This document shows, piece after piece, positions 1 through 7,073 of a stretch of DNA of 64,000 nt. The stretch is from the NCBI RefSeq assembly GCF_016587375.1, contig NZ_BNJG01000006.1:171923-235922 (forward strand). Reading direction: 5' to 3'. Each line of letters opens with the position of its first letter. Within the stretch, counting starts at the first letter, position 1. The stretch comes from Ktedonobacter robiniae (GTDB lineage: Bacteria > Chloroflexota > Ktedonobacteria > Ktedonobacterales > Ktedonobacteraceae). The position numbers and the translations under genes are program-made. The notes below the pieces were generated by a model. That model had not been told where the DNA came from and did no database searches. It saw only the letters and a list, made by a program, of their open reading frames with translations.

Positions 1-176
1 GCAGCCACATCAAGTATTCGCATGCCGTTCACAGGTGATGTCAGTGTTACAAGTCTCTGCCCAAAGTAAGAAAAGAAATGCGGTCCGACGCGATCATAAG
101 TAGTAGCCGCGCGGCCAAACCCCGCCGCAATCTGCTGCTTCATCTGTTCGTGTTGGATTCGAGCTTGGTCTTGCAT
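1..176 (-). CDS. Class I SAM-dependent methyltransferase, C-terminus outside window
   Basis: Only the first 58 or so residues are inside the window. The segment AAGFGRAATTYDRVGPHFF followed by RILDVAA (motif I, SAM-binding loop) is typical of stand-alone UbiE-like (Methyltransf_11/25) enzymes. The start at 176 is supported by GAAGGGAAC just upstream. It is the second gene of a small leftward unit: the 54-aa peptide gene ends 24 bp upstream, and the unit is preceded by a promoter carrying the metal-type palindrome at 429-443. The methyl acceptor cannot be told from this fragment. It could be ordinary UbiE-like small-molecule methylation or modification of the upstream peptide; the second idea is speculation from position only. 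Confidence 0.75.
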   Translation of the reverse strand, partial: MQDQARIQHEQMKQQIAAGFGRAATTYDRVGPHFFSYFGQRLVTLTSPVNGMRILDVA

Positions 177-200
177 GTATGTTCCCTTCATTTCGTCTCT

Positions 201-365
201 TCAAAACGTTTGCAAAGGACATATTGAAATGTTGATATTGTCCCGCCTGGATGGAAGGTCTAAAGTATCTATAACAATGGTTTTAGGGTTAACCAGTACA
301 TCCAGTTCTTCCAGTTCCTGTGAATGGGGATATTGAGGCTGATTAGCAGCACTTGTTCCTATCAT
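201..365 (-). CDS. 54-aa peptide of unknown function, first gene of a metal-regulated unit
   Basis: A 54-codon frame starts at ATG 365 with GGAG eight bases upstream and stops at TGA 201-203. The peptide is acidic in its first half (SQELEELDVLV) and ends in NINISICPLQTF, with a single Cys near the end. There is no transmembrane segment or signal peptide. It lies 24 bp ahead of a methyltransferase gene and behind a promoter with the palindrome shared with the zinc importer. I do not recognise the family. An acidic leader-like half followed by a short polar tail and an adjacent modifying enzyme is reminiscent of RiPP precursors, but nothing proves this. It could equally be a small metal-stress protein. 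Confidence 0.55.
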   Translation of the reverse strand: MIGTSAANQPQYPHSQELEELDVLVNPKTIVIDTLDLPSRRDNINISICPLQTF

Positions 366-427
366 TGTGATGTCTCCTATGAATAAGAAGCACCCAGAAT
401 GTTTCTTTTCTTTTTACGTTTTGTCTA

Positions 428-456
428 ATGATATATTGTATCATCAGTAATTGCAA
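428..456 (-). promoter_or_regulatory. Promoter with metal-type operator overlapping the -10
   Basis: Reading leftward: TTGCAA (451-456), a 17-bp spacer, then TATCAT (428-433). The imperfect palindrome TGATATATTGTATCA occupies 429-443 and covers the -10. The same arrangement (TTGCGA, 17 bp, TATCAT, palindrome over the -10) is at 1228-1256, and a third copy of the palindrome lies downstream of the importer promoter at 7059-7073. A repressor of Zur/MntR type is inferred; none is encoded nearby. Confidence 0.6.
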
Positions 457-799
457 GTGGATATTCTCTGCTTTTAAGCGTATGGCACCACCAGCCTTGC
501 CCTAAAAACAACAAAATGAGGTCACACACATGAACGCTGCTCATTGCCATGCCGCTTTCGCTGGGGAAATACCAATTTTGTTCACTACTAAATGAGATAG
601 AATGAATCACTAAAATCGATACATCATCTCATGTTTTTTTGCTGAGTATTGTATATTGCTAGGTTTTAATATGTACTATATGTGCTAAAATAGACTTATC
701 AAGTGGTATCCACTCGGGAATTCTCAGCGTCTGCGTTGTTCGTCAAGAGAGAACCTGAGTAGTTACTTCAAGTAAAATGTAATCATAAAGGAGAATGCG
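457..799. other. AT-rich intergenic region without a convincing gene
   Basis: About 340 bp of AT-rich DNA between the leftward peptide/methyltransferase unit and the rightward His-rich gene. A short leftward frame across 425-610 has no ribosome site and runs through the operator, so it is not credible. The segment 650-700 is rich in TATA-like stretches and presumably contains the promoter for the His-rich gene, but I could not fix its boxes. No second copy of the TGATAC palindrome was seen here. Confidence 0.4.
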
Positions 800-1123
800 G
801 TGATACATACAATTCATGATGAGCATACACACCGACATAGCGAGCATTGTGGTCATACTGCAATCTCGCACGCGGGGCATACAGATTACCTGCATGATGG
901 CCATTTGCATCATTTGCATGCTGAACATTATGATGAACATACTATCGAAGTTGACGCCCAGCATCCAGCCACCTGCTCCCCTGTCATATGCGAATGTGGA
1001 CACAATGCATGCGGGCATGAAAAAGTTCCTCATGGTGACCACTTTGATTATCTCTACAATGGAGTGCTACATCATCCACATGGCGATCACTGTGATCAGC
1101 ATGGATCGGTACAGGTGCAATAG
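800..1123 (+). CDS. Histidine-rich metal-binding protein (107 aa)
   Basis: Starts at GTG 800 behind AAAGGAGAA. The protein is packed with His-Gly-Asp/His-Asp-Gly motifs (for example HDGHLHHLHAEHYDEHT and HGDHFDYLYNGVLHHPHGDH) plus Cys pairs in CSPVICECGHNACGH. It has no membrane segment. Such cytosolic His/Cys-rich proteins accompany zinc importers in actinobacteria and Chloroflexota and are thought to bind or buffer zinc; that role is family knowledge, not shown here. It is followed within 11 bp by a strong terminator, so it is a single-gene unit. Neighbours (64-aa protein, COG0523-type protein) fit zinc homeostasis. Confidence 0.8.
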   Translation: MIHTIHDEHTHRHSEHCGHTAISHAGHTDYLHDGHLHHLHAEHYDEHTIEVDAQHPATCSPVICECGHNACGHEKVPHGDHFDYLYNGVLHHPHGDHCDQHGSVQVQ

Positions 1124-1133
1124 CAAAAAAGCA

Positions 1134-1176
1134 AAAACTGAGGCCAGGGAATCTCTTCCCCAGCCTCAGTTTTTTT
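1134..1176 (+). terminator. Rho-independent terminator of the His-rich gene
   Basis: An 11-bp stem AAAACTGAGGC / GCCTCAGTTTT (1134-1144 and 1163-1173) is followed by a T-run to 1176, 11 bp after the stop codon. Confidence 0.85.
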
Positions 1177-1227
1177 GTGCACCACTTTACTCTACATGAG
1201 TTCAAAAGGTAAATTCTCCCGAGGGGC

Positions 1228-1256
1228 TTGCGATTTTTATTGATACGTAGTATCAT
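1228..1256 (+). promoter_or_regulatory. Promoter with perfect 15-bp palindrome over the -10
   Basis: TTGCGA (1228-1233), 17-bp spacer, TATCAT (1251-1256). The palindrome TGATACGTAGTATCA (1241-1255) is a perfect 6-3-6 inverted repeat covering the -10, so a bound repressor would block RNA polymerase. It drives the 64-aa gene that starts at 1307. Confidence 0.65.
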
Positions 1257-1306
1257 TTGTGTGAAAAGTACCGTTATGCTTTGCTTTAGGAAAGGAAGAG
1301 ATAGCC

Positions 1307-1501
1307 ATGCCGAAGAAAGGCGAACTTTCAAAAACCGCGCGTGCCTCGCTGGCCAACCGGGAATTCAAAGATCATCTTACAAAGCACATTGATCCCATCA
1401 CGGGCGAGCCAATCATGCTCTCGAAGTTGCTCCCTGTGAAGGTGCTTCGCGGGGGCAGGAGCGAGATGGTCTATTACAACAAGGACAACTATAAACTCTA
1501 G
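1307..1501 (+). CDS. 64-aa basic protein of unknown function, metal-regulated
   Basis: Starts at ATG 1307 with GGAAG ten bases upstream and ends just before a hairpin terminator, so it is a complete single-gene unit. The protein is basic (MPKKGELSKTARASLANREF) and contains DPITGEP in the middle and YYNKDNYKL at the end; no Cys, no membrane segment. I do not recognise a family. Its promoter carries the perfect 15-bp palindrome, so it is probably induced together with the zinc importer. Small basic proteins induced by zinc limitation are often zinc-free ribosomal protein variants, but this sequence does not match one that I know. Confidence 0.7.
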   Translation: MPKKGELSKTARASLANREFKDHLTKHIDPITGEPIMLSKLLPVKVLRGGRSEMVYYNKDNYKL

Positions 1502-1521
1502 CTATAGTGTTTTGAGGAGAA

Positions 1522-1556
1522 GGGCCAGGGACTTCTTCTGTTCCTGGCCCTCTTTG
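1522..1556 (+). terminator. Terminator after the 64-aa gene
   Basis: Stem GGGCCAGGGA / TCCTGGCCC (about 1522-1531 and 1542-1550) followed by TCTTT, 20 bp after the stop codon. Confidence 0.75.
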
Positions 1557-1578
1557 AAATGATGAGAAATACCAGATT

Positions 1579-2154
1579 GTGAATACACACCGCTTTACCT
1601 TTGAGCAGGCAGAGATGTCCCCTCAATGGCTCAAAGAAGCTCCAGGCGAGCATACTCCTGAAACCGAGGAGTATGGCATCAGGAGTTTTCTCTACGCTGC
1701 ACGTCGTCCGTTTCACCCCCAGCGGTTGATGCACATTCTGGAGCAGCGTGACTTTCCTGGTGTGGTACGCTCAAAGGGCTTTATCTGGCTCGCGGCACGC
1801 CATCAGTTTGCGAGCGCCTGGTCGCAGGCGGGACCCATCATCAATATCTCCTATGCCGGTGTCTGGTGGGCAACGGTCTCACAGGAAGAATGGCCCGACG
1901 ACGAGTACTTTCGTGAAGAACTCCAGGCGCTTATGGAACCAGTGTATGGAGATCGCCGCCAGGAAATCGTCTTTATCGGCATACAGATAAAGTGCGAGAA
2001 GATCACACACTCTCTGAACGAGGCACTCCTGACGGATGAGGAGATGGCCCTGGGGTGGGAGCAATGGCGTGCCTTCCTCAATCCCTTTGTCGCCTGGGAC
2101 CTGGCCGTGGAGACGGATCTGGGGCATGACCACGTCGCGCGTCTGGTAAATTAA
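1579..2154 (+). CDS. COG0523/CobW C-terminal-domain-only protein
   Basis: The 191 residues match the C-terminal half of COG0523 metallochaperone GTPases (ZigA/YjiA/CobW_C): EEYGIRSFLYAARRPFHP, then FPGVVRSKGFIWLAAR and a late FVAWD. The N-terminal GTPase half, with Walker A, the CxCC metal site and NKxD, is absent, and no frame upstream supplies it. The start at GTG 1579 is the first possible one, and its ribosome site is weak. It may be a truncated remnant or a genuine CobW_C-only protein; the frame is clean over its full length, which favours function. It lies just after the metal-regulated 64-aa gene but beyond that gene's terminator. Its last codons lie inside the 135-bp repeat that recurs at 6789-6923. 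Confidence 0.7.
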   Translation: MNTHRFTFEQAEMSPQWLKEAPGEHTPETEEYGIRSFLYAARRPFHPQRLMHILEQRDFPGVVRSKGFIWLAARHQFASAWSQAGPIINISYAGVWWATVSQEEWPDDEYFREELQALMEPVYGDRRQEIVFIGIQIKCEKITHSLNEALLTDEEMALGWEQWRAFLNPFVAWDLAVETDLGHDHVARLVN

Positions 2155-2277
2155 CTGAAGGGTGGACCGATTTGGCACTGAAGGATGGGAATTTGATCTG
2201 AATCATGGGAAGCGGTGGTTCGTCTCCAGGCAAGGCCGCTCCCCATCTGGCTTCTTCCCTCGATACCTTGTAAATTG
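2143..2277 (+). repeat. 135-bp inverted repeat, left copy
   Basis: These 135 bp recur in reverse orientation at 6789-6923 with one visible mismatch. The copy includes the last codons and stop of the CobW_C gene and the DNA after it. Together the two copies bracket the metal-efflux cassette and its neighbours. Confidence 0.9.
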
Positions 2278-2300
2278 AGAAGAGAGTGATCCCTTTCGCG

Positions 2301-2329
2301 GGCGAAGATGCCACCCCGGCATCTTCGCC
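2301..2329. terminator. 12-bp perfect hairpin between converging genes
   Basis: GGCGAAGATGCC (2301-2312) pairs with GGCATCTTCGCC (2318-2329) over a 5-base loop. It lies between the rightward CobW_C gene and the leftward efflux unit that ends at 2340. There is no T-run on either side, so it may only be an RNA-stabilising or weak terminating hairpin. Confidence 0.5.
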
Positions 2330-2339
2330 ACTGGTTCGA

Positions 2340-2561
2340 TTACATTTCGAGAGATGCCTCTTGTGAAGTGGCAATGGCTTCGCGTGTCACCGCTTGAAAC
2401 CGCGTCGCATCAGTCGTGGATGAAGCCTGGACCAGTGTTCCCTTCCCATGAACGGTGGTGTACTGAATCGCTTCACCAAAGGCTTCCTGAAGGCGCTCAC
2501 GCACCTGACCAATAGCTACATCACAGACCATTACGGTTTGCTCGTCTTTGAAGGTACACAT
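2340..2561 (-). CDS. 73-aa protein of unknown function
   Basis: The start chosen is ATG 2561, with AAAGGA nine bases upstream; an earlier ATG in frame lacks a ribosome site. The product begins MCTFKDEQTVMVCDVAIGQ and has no membrane segment; two Cys lie in the first 12 residues. It is the last gene of the leftward unit ATPase, reductase, this gene, separated from the reductase by about 160 bp. No family is recognised. A role in metal binding is possible from the early Cys residues but is a guess. Confidence 0.5.
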   Translation of the reverse strand: MCTFKDEQTVMVCDVAIGQVRERLQEAFGEAIQYTTVHGKGTLVQASSTTDATRFQAVTREAIATSQEASLEM

Positions 2562-2718
2562 CGTTTGTTGTTCCTTTCTCTGATTTCCGTCCTCATCTAT
2601 TCTCACCTTCGTCATAGCTTACGTCTCTCCAGGCGACACAAAATGACGTATTCGCCCTCGCGCATGAGAGGCTCTGGCCGCACATGAGCGGGAGAGCGTG
2701 GTTGTTCTGCGGAGGAAG

Positions 2719-3417
2719 CTAATACCCCTCAAAACTGTCCGTCTTAATGCGGTTTTTCTCGATCCTTAAAGCGAACAAGTGGTGTTCACAATTCTGAACC
2801 ATCTGTGGGGAACCTGCGATATAGTACCGAGGAGTGGTGAAATGTTCGATGCCGCTCCTTTCCAGCTCCATTTGTATCTTCTTGCTCGTTAATCTCCCCT
2901 CTTCACTCGTGACCACAAAGATTGTTTTGAAGGAAGGAGACGTGTGTTGCCATGCTTCCAATTCTGCCCGGAACGGAAAGTCATTGCGGTGATTAGAAAA
3001 AAGCAGCGTTATCGCGAGTGGACGATGAGAATCGATCTGCTCTTTGATCATACTGCGAAAGGGTGCAATGCCAATTCCACCGGCAATGAAGACCGCTGGA
3101 GACCTGCGGTCGAGGAGAAAGCCATTGCTCCCATATTGGGTAATCAGCATCGTCTCTCCCGGTTGCACCTTCTCTAGAGCCTTTTTAAAGGGACTCACCC
3201 CTTTTGTGAAGGTAATCATCAGGTCAGATTCTGTCGGAGCAGAAGCAAACGAGTAGGTTCTCCCCACGGGGAACTCTGGCACCGGAAAGCGGATATCCAG
3301 CCAGTCCCCTGCTTTAAAAGTCAATCCTTGCGGTTTTTCAAACACGATACTCAGACACTCACTCGCTTCGTGTTTCAGTTCTTTCACGCGCAAGACGATG
3401 TTCAAATCAGTGCCCAC
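2719..3417 (-). CDS. Flavin reductase of ferredoxin-NADP reductase type
   Basis: Single-domain FNR-like oxidoreductase of about 232 aa. RTYSFASAP is the FAD-binding RxYS motif, GGIGIAPFRSM is the NAD(P)-binding glycine loop, and the chain ends in an aromatic tail (FEGY), as in many FNR proteins. No ferredoxin or haem domain is attached, so the electron acceptor is unknown. I chose GTG 3417 because GGAG lies eight bases upstream; a TTG at 3435 would be possible but has no site. The gene starts 18 bp after the P-type ATPase stop, clearly in the same operon, which links a soluble reductase with metal efflux; the reason for that link is not obvious. Confidence 0.85.
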   Translation of the reverse strand: MGTDLNIVLRVKELKHEASECLSIVFEKPQGLTFKAGDWLDIRFPVPEFPVGRTYSFASAPTESDLMITFTKGVSPFKKALEKVQPGETMLITQYGSNGFLLDRRSPAVFIAGGIGIAPFRSMIKEQIDSHRPLAITLLFSNHRNDFPFRAELEAWQHTSPSFKTIFVVTSEEGRLTSKKIQMELERSGIEHFTTPRYYIAGSPQMVQNCEHHLFALRIEKNRIKTDSFEGY

Positions 3418-3435
3418 AGGTAGTGCTCCTTGCAA

Positions 3436-5391
3436 CTAGTCGCGCTCACGCAGGCCAATGAGACGAGCAGAATTGGCAATGACGGGGATGGAGGAGAGTT
3501 CATGCAAAAGCGCTCCCGTCACTGGTGCCAGGATACCAGGAATAGCCAACCCGACCGCAATGGCGAGCACGCTCAATGAGAAGATCAGGTTTTGCTTGAT
3601 GGCTCGCATGGCTTGCCGCGAGAGACTCAACAGATGGGGCAGCTTCGTCAGGTCATCGGACAACAGCGCGATCTCTGCGGTTTCAATGGCCACATCGGTG
3701 CCTCCTAACCCCATGGCCACGCCCACATTGGCGGTCGCCAGGGCAGGGCCATCATTCACACCGTCCCCGACAAAGGCGACATTGAGTCCCTGAGCCTGCA
3801 ATTGCTTGACAATTTCCACCTTTTGCGCGGGAAGCACTTCGGCATGGACTTCGCTGATCCCCAGTTCTCCCGCAATGCGTTCCGCTGGCACGGTATTGTC
3901 CCCAGTCACCAGTACCGTGCGGATGCCCAACTTCCTGAGCCGGGTAATCACCAAACCAGCTTGTGGTCGGAGGGTATCTTCCAGCACGAGCATGCCCACC
4001 ACCTGACGGTTGTGCGCCACCAGGATGACGGTGCGCCCTCCTTCTGCCAGATTTCTCGCGCGGGCCACGACCTCTGCCGGAACGTCGATATCCTGTTCAG
4101 AGAGGAGTTGTGGGCGACCAACCACGACCTCAGCACCTTCCATGCGTGCCCGTACCCCCAGCCCAGGGAGCACTGTAAACTCCTCTGGATCAGGAACAGT
4201 CAACTCGCGCGAGAGAGCCGCCTGCACTACCGCACGTCCCAGAGGGTGCTCACTCAACTTCTCTGCAATGGCCGCCAGGCGTAACAGATCGTTTTCCGTG
4301 ATCTCTGCAAGTGGCTGGATCGTGGTGAGTTTGGGCCGCCCAAAGGTGAGCGTCCCCGTCTTGTCAAAAGCGACCGCCGTGACCTTTGCCATGGCTTCAA
4401 TGGTTGCCCCTTTCTTGACCAGGCTGCCACGGAGCGCGGCATTGCCAATGGAAGCGACAAGGGCTGTGGGCGTCGCCAGCACCATCACACAGGGGCAGAA
4501 GACAATCAGAATGGTAATCGCGCGCAAGATATCGCCACTCCACCACCAGACCAACGCTCCCAGGATGAGCGCGGCGGGTGTGTAGAATTTGGCGTAACGG
4601 TTGAGAATGCGCTCGATGGGTGCCTTCTGGGCCTCCGCTTCCTCAACCATCCGACGGATTTGACCGAGGGTAGTCTCCTCTCCCACTTTCGTCGTGCGTA
4701 CTTCGAGGGCTCCCAGTTCGTTGAGCGTTCCCGCGAAGACTGGATCTCCAGGACGCTTCTCCACTGCCAGGCTCTCACCAGTGATCGTGGCTTGATTGAT
4801 CGAAGCGGTTCCCTGAGCAACCACTCCATCAACAGGGATGCGCTCCCCAGAGCGGATGAGGACGAGGTCATCCAGGAGCACCTCCGAGAGCGCCACCACG
4901 CGGTCCTCACCCTCGCGTCGGATCGTCACCCGATCTGGGAGCAACTTTGCCAGGGAGTCCAGGGCATTGCCCGCACGTGCAGAGACAAACTCTTCCAGCA
5001 TCCCGCCCAGCAGCAAGAGCACCGCGACCACCGCTGCCGCAGAATATTGCCCAATGATGAGGGCCGCGATGGTGGCAAACGAGACAGGGATATCCGCCGT
5101 AAAATCTTTCTCGCGAATGCCCTGGATGGCCTCCCACCAGATAAAGACGGAACCCGCAAGAGCTGAGGCCAAATAGAGCCAGGTATGGGCATGCTCCGGA
5201 TTAATCAAGCCATCAGGCGTGACGATGGCGGCAATGACGAGCAGAATCAAGCTTGCCAGGGTAAAAAGCGTGCCGGGGTCGAGCAAAAAGGCGCGATAGC
5301 GCCCGACAAAGCGTTTGCCGCCCCGCACACAAGTGGCACAGGCGGCCTGCACACGGGAAAAGCCGGATGCGTTTGATGAAGACGTTGCCAT
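3436..5391 (-). CDS. P1B-type heavy-metal-exporting ATPase (ZntA/CadA-like)
   Basis: The 651-aa protein has all P-type ATPase marks: TGES (204-207), the CPC metal motif in FCPCVMVLATPTA (299-301), the phosphorylated Asp in DKTGTLT (343-349), SEHPLGRA, TGDN and GDGVNDGPALA. No N-terminal heavy-metal-associated domain is present; instead a short CATC motif lies at about residue 18-21. CPC and the neighbouring SmtB/CzrA-type regulator suggest Zn/Cd/Co export, but Cu cannot be excluded. The start ATG 5391 follows GGGAGG. The gene is first in a leftward unit with the flavin reductase, and a terminator separates it from the upstream regulator, so it has its own promoter. Confidence 0.93.
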   Translation of the reverse strand: MATSSSNASGFSRVQAACATCVRGGKRFVGRYRAFLLDPGTLFTLASLILLVIAAIVTPDGLINPEHAHTWLYLASALAGSVFIWWEAIQGIREKDFTADIPVSFATIAALIIGQYSAAAVVAVLLLLGGMLEEFVSARAGNALDSLAKLLPDRVTIRREGEDRVVALSEVLLDDLVLIRSGERIPVDGVVAQGTASINQATITGESLAVEKRPGDPVFAGTLNELGALEVRTTKVGEETTLGQIRRMVEEAEAQKAPIERILNRYAKFYTPAALILGALVWWWSGDILRAITILIVFCPCVMVLATPTALVASIGNAALRGSLVKKGATIEAMAKVTAVAFDKTGTLTFGRPKLTTIQPLAEITENDLLRLAAIAEKLSEHPLGRAVVQAALSRELTVPDPEEFTVLPGLGVRARMEGAEVVVGRPQLLSEQDIDVPAEVVARARNLAEGGRTVILVAHNRQVVGMLVLEDTLRPQAGLVITRLRKLGIRTVLVTGDNTVPAERIAGELGISEVHAEVLPAQKVEIVKQLQAQGLNVAFVGDGVNDGPALATANVGVAMGLGGTDVAIETAEIALLSDDLTKLPHLLSLSRQAMRAIKQNLIFSLSVLAIAVGLAIPGILAPVTGALLHELSSIPVIANSARLIGLRERD

Positions 5392-5411
5392 GAAAGGCCT
5401 CCCAATATGGT

Positions 5412-5437
5412 GTACCTGTTCATATGTTCAGATAGAT
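5412..5437 (-). promoter_or_regulatory. Possible ArsR-family operator before the efflux ATPase
   Basis: CTATCTGAACATATGAACAGG (reading leftward) contains CTGAACA and TATGAACA, the half-site words of SmtB/CzrA operators, although not in a clean inverted arrangement. Similar words form a better 12-2-12 repeat before the regulator at 5878-5903. Confidence 0.4.
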
Positions 5438-5441
5438 TGTC

Positions 5442-5469
5442 AAAAAAAGACCGGCTTGCGCAAGCCGGT
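5442..5469 (-). terminator. Terminator of the ArsR-family gene
   Basis: Reading leftward, ACCGGCTTG-CG-CAAGCCGGT is followed by CTTTTTTT; the hairpin lies 15 bp after the regulator stop and separates it from the ATPase unit. Confidence 0.9.
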
Positions 5470-5483
5470 GCGGAAAGCAATCC

Positions 5484-5864
5484 TTACGGATACGGATGAT
5501 CGGGTAAGCCTTGCCGAACATGATCAATGTGGTAATCGGCCTCACGAAAGAGGGCGGCGACATGATGATCATCAATTTCATAGTAGCTGACATTGCCTTC
5601 GCGCCGAGATTTGACCAGGCGTCGATCACGTAACGCGCGCAGTTGGTGAGAGACTCCCGACTCAGAAACGCCCGTGAGCAGAGCCAGATCGCGCACACAC
5701 AGTGGCTGCTGTATGAGCGCGTACAGAATGCGCGCGCGTGTCAAATCGGCGAGCGCGGCAAAGGTTTCCACCATGAGCCGAAGATGTTCCTCCGGGAGGG
5801 CGGCTGCACGCGCCGTGGCGAGAGCTTCTGGCTGAATGGGCGATGGAATTGTCTCCTTGGGCAT
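5484..5864 (-). CDS. ArsR/SmtB-family metal sensor with CzrA-type zinc site
   Basis: A 126-aa winged-helix repressor: LCVRDLALLTGVSESGVSHQ is the recognition region and NVSYYEIDDHH the wing. The C-terminal helix carries D99, H101, H112 and H115 in the spacing DxH-x10-HxxH, the alpha-5 site of CzrA/SmtB that senses Zn or Co. Only one Cys is present in the helix that forms the CadC-type site, so a Cd/Pb site is unlikely. ATG 5864 is preferred over an upstream ATG because AGGAG lies eight bases ahead. It probably represses itself (operator 5878-5903) and the adjacent efflux ATPase, and is released when zinc is in excess. Confidence 0.9.
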   Translation of the reverse strand: MPKETIPSPIQPEALATARAAALPEEHLRLMVETFAALADLTRARILYALIQQPLCVRDLALLTGVSESGVSHQLRALRDRRLVKSRREGNVSYYEIDDHHVAALFREADYHIDHVRQGLPDHPYP

Positions 5865-5877
5865 AGTTGTTTCTCCT

Positions 5878-5903
5878 GAGCATCTGAACACATGCTCATA
5901 TAG
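5878..5903 (-). promoter_or_regulatory. 12-2-12-type operator before the ArsR gene
   Basis: Leftward, CTATATGAGCA-TG-TGTTCAGATGCTC matches the known SmtB/CzrA operator form ATATGAACA-nn-TGTTCAGAT with few mismatches, 14-39 bp upstream of the start codon. Confidence 0.7.
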
Positions 5904-6043
5904 TAGCGGGAAAAGTACCTTCTGTCAAATGGTTCCTTGTCGTTGACAAAGCTGAGTCACGCTCTCCACACCGGTTGAAGCGCCTGCTATCCCTCACCCA
6001 GCAGCACACCAGTAATCAGAAGCGCTGCCAGTGGATCAGCCCA

Positions 6044-6592
6044 CTACCAACCCAGGAGGGTATTGACGAGGAGACCCAGGAGGGTAACCGCCGCCAGGCA
6101 AGCTCCAACTGCAGTCAGAACACCATCGCCCCGAAGCGCTCCACTGCCTAGTTGAGAAGCGAGAAGGATTTTCCCATAGGCCAACGGGGGAAGAATGCAG
6201 ACGGAAATGACCGCAATACTCACTCCAACGGTCGATGTCTCCGATGTGGTGTGCGTGAGGAGAGAATGGGCTGCTTGTCCTGCAATGGAGAGCCCTGCTA
6301 CCAGAAGTGTTATCCCAACGTTGCGTGTCGCTTTCTGTTCGACTTGCACGCTCAGTGAGTTGCCGCGAGCCTCCTGCCAGAAGCGCCAGACGAGAATGAG
6401 TGAAGCCAATGAGTCAATTGCTACGTCGAGGCCGAAACCGAGCAGTGCGACGGATGCGGTTGACAGAGCCGTCAGAACCGCCCCAGTTCCCGCAATGGCA
6501 TTCCAACCGCGCGACAGGTACTCAAGGCGTAACCCTCATTGCAACAGTCTTCCTCTCGTGTTTGTCTCTTTCGTCTGATGAGCTATTTTCAT
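6044..6592 (-). pseudogene. Cation transporter (CDF-like), broken by an early TGA
   Basis: From ATG 6592 the frame reads about 18 codons, hits TGA (6536-6538), and continues without further interruption for 160 codons to 6044. After the stop comes GLRLEYLSRGWNAIAG, the conserved start of small cation-efflux-like membrane proteins, then hydrophobic helices with FGLDVAIDSLASLILVWRF and four more segments. CGA to TGA would explain the break. No ATG, GTG or TTG lies between the stop and the TTG of LASLIL, so reinitiation would remove the first two helices. It lies behind the ArsR/ATPase cassette and probably exported metal cations when intact. Confidence 0.7.
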
Positions 6593-6788
6593 GGGAGGCA
6601 TCATACCATACATGAGTTGAGCACGATAGAGGGCGAGATCGCGCTGCGCCTAGTGCTCACGCCGGAACCCGCGTTTTCCGACCGAATTATTTCGACAAAC
6701 AACACCATGGAATGATTCCCAATCACAACAAGCGCCACAGTACCCGAGCCAGGGCGCTCGTCCCCTTTGAGGGGACGATGGGGAATGG

Positions 6789-6923
6789 CAATTTACAAGG
6801 TATCGAGGGAAGAAGCCAGATGGGGAGCGGCCTTGCCTGGAGACAAACCACCGCTTCCCATGATTCAGATCAAATTCCCATCCTTCAGTGCCAAATCGGT
6901 CCACCCTTCAGTTAATTTACCAG
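6789..6923 (-). repeat. 135-bp inverted repeat, right copy
   Basis: Reverse complement of 2143-2277 with one visible mismatch. It carries the final L-V-N-stop codons of the CobW_C gene without the rest of that gene, so this copy is the derived one. Confidence 0.9.
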
Positions 6924-7018
6924 CATCCTCATACACATGACTAGCTGCCCCCTTTTCTGTTTGCAGACGCATTTTTGCCTGGTCAATACTTTTTGCTGAG
7001 ATTTTGTCTCAACAAGTA

Positions 7019-7073
7019 TTGACACGGCATCTCAGTAAATGGTACTGTAATGATATATTGATATGAAGTATCG
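7019..7073 (+). promoter_or_regulatory. Importer promoter with downstream metal operator
   Basis: TTGACA at 7019-7024 is a perfect -35; TACTGT at 7043-7048 is a weak -10 (18-bp spacer). TGATATGAAGTATCG at 7059-7073 matches the palindromes at 429-443 and 1241-1255, and a degenerate second copy begins at 7051. The site lies just downstream of the -10, suited to repression when metal is plentiful. The 150 bp between here and the lipoprotein start form the leader. Confidence 0.6.

Noticed and set aside
425..610. Leftward 61-codon frame overlapping the first metal operator
   Set aside because: No ribosome site, starts with GTG in AT-rich DNA, and its end covers a promoter and operator.
600..800. 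Further copy of the metal operator before the His-rich gene
   Set aside because: TTATCAAGTGGTATCC has TATC words in direct, not inverted, orientation.
743..1042. Antisense frame over the His-rich gene
   Set aside because: Met/Ile-rich text is the mirror of His codons (CAT read as ATG); no ribosome site.
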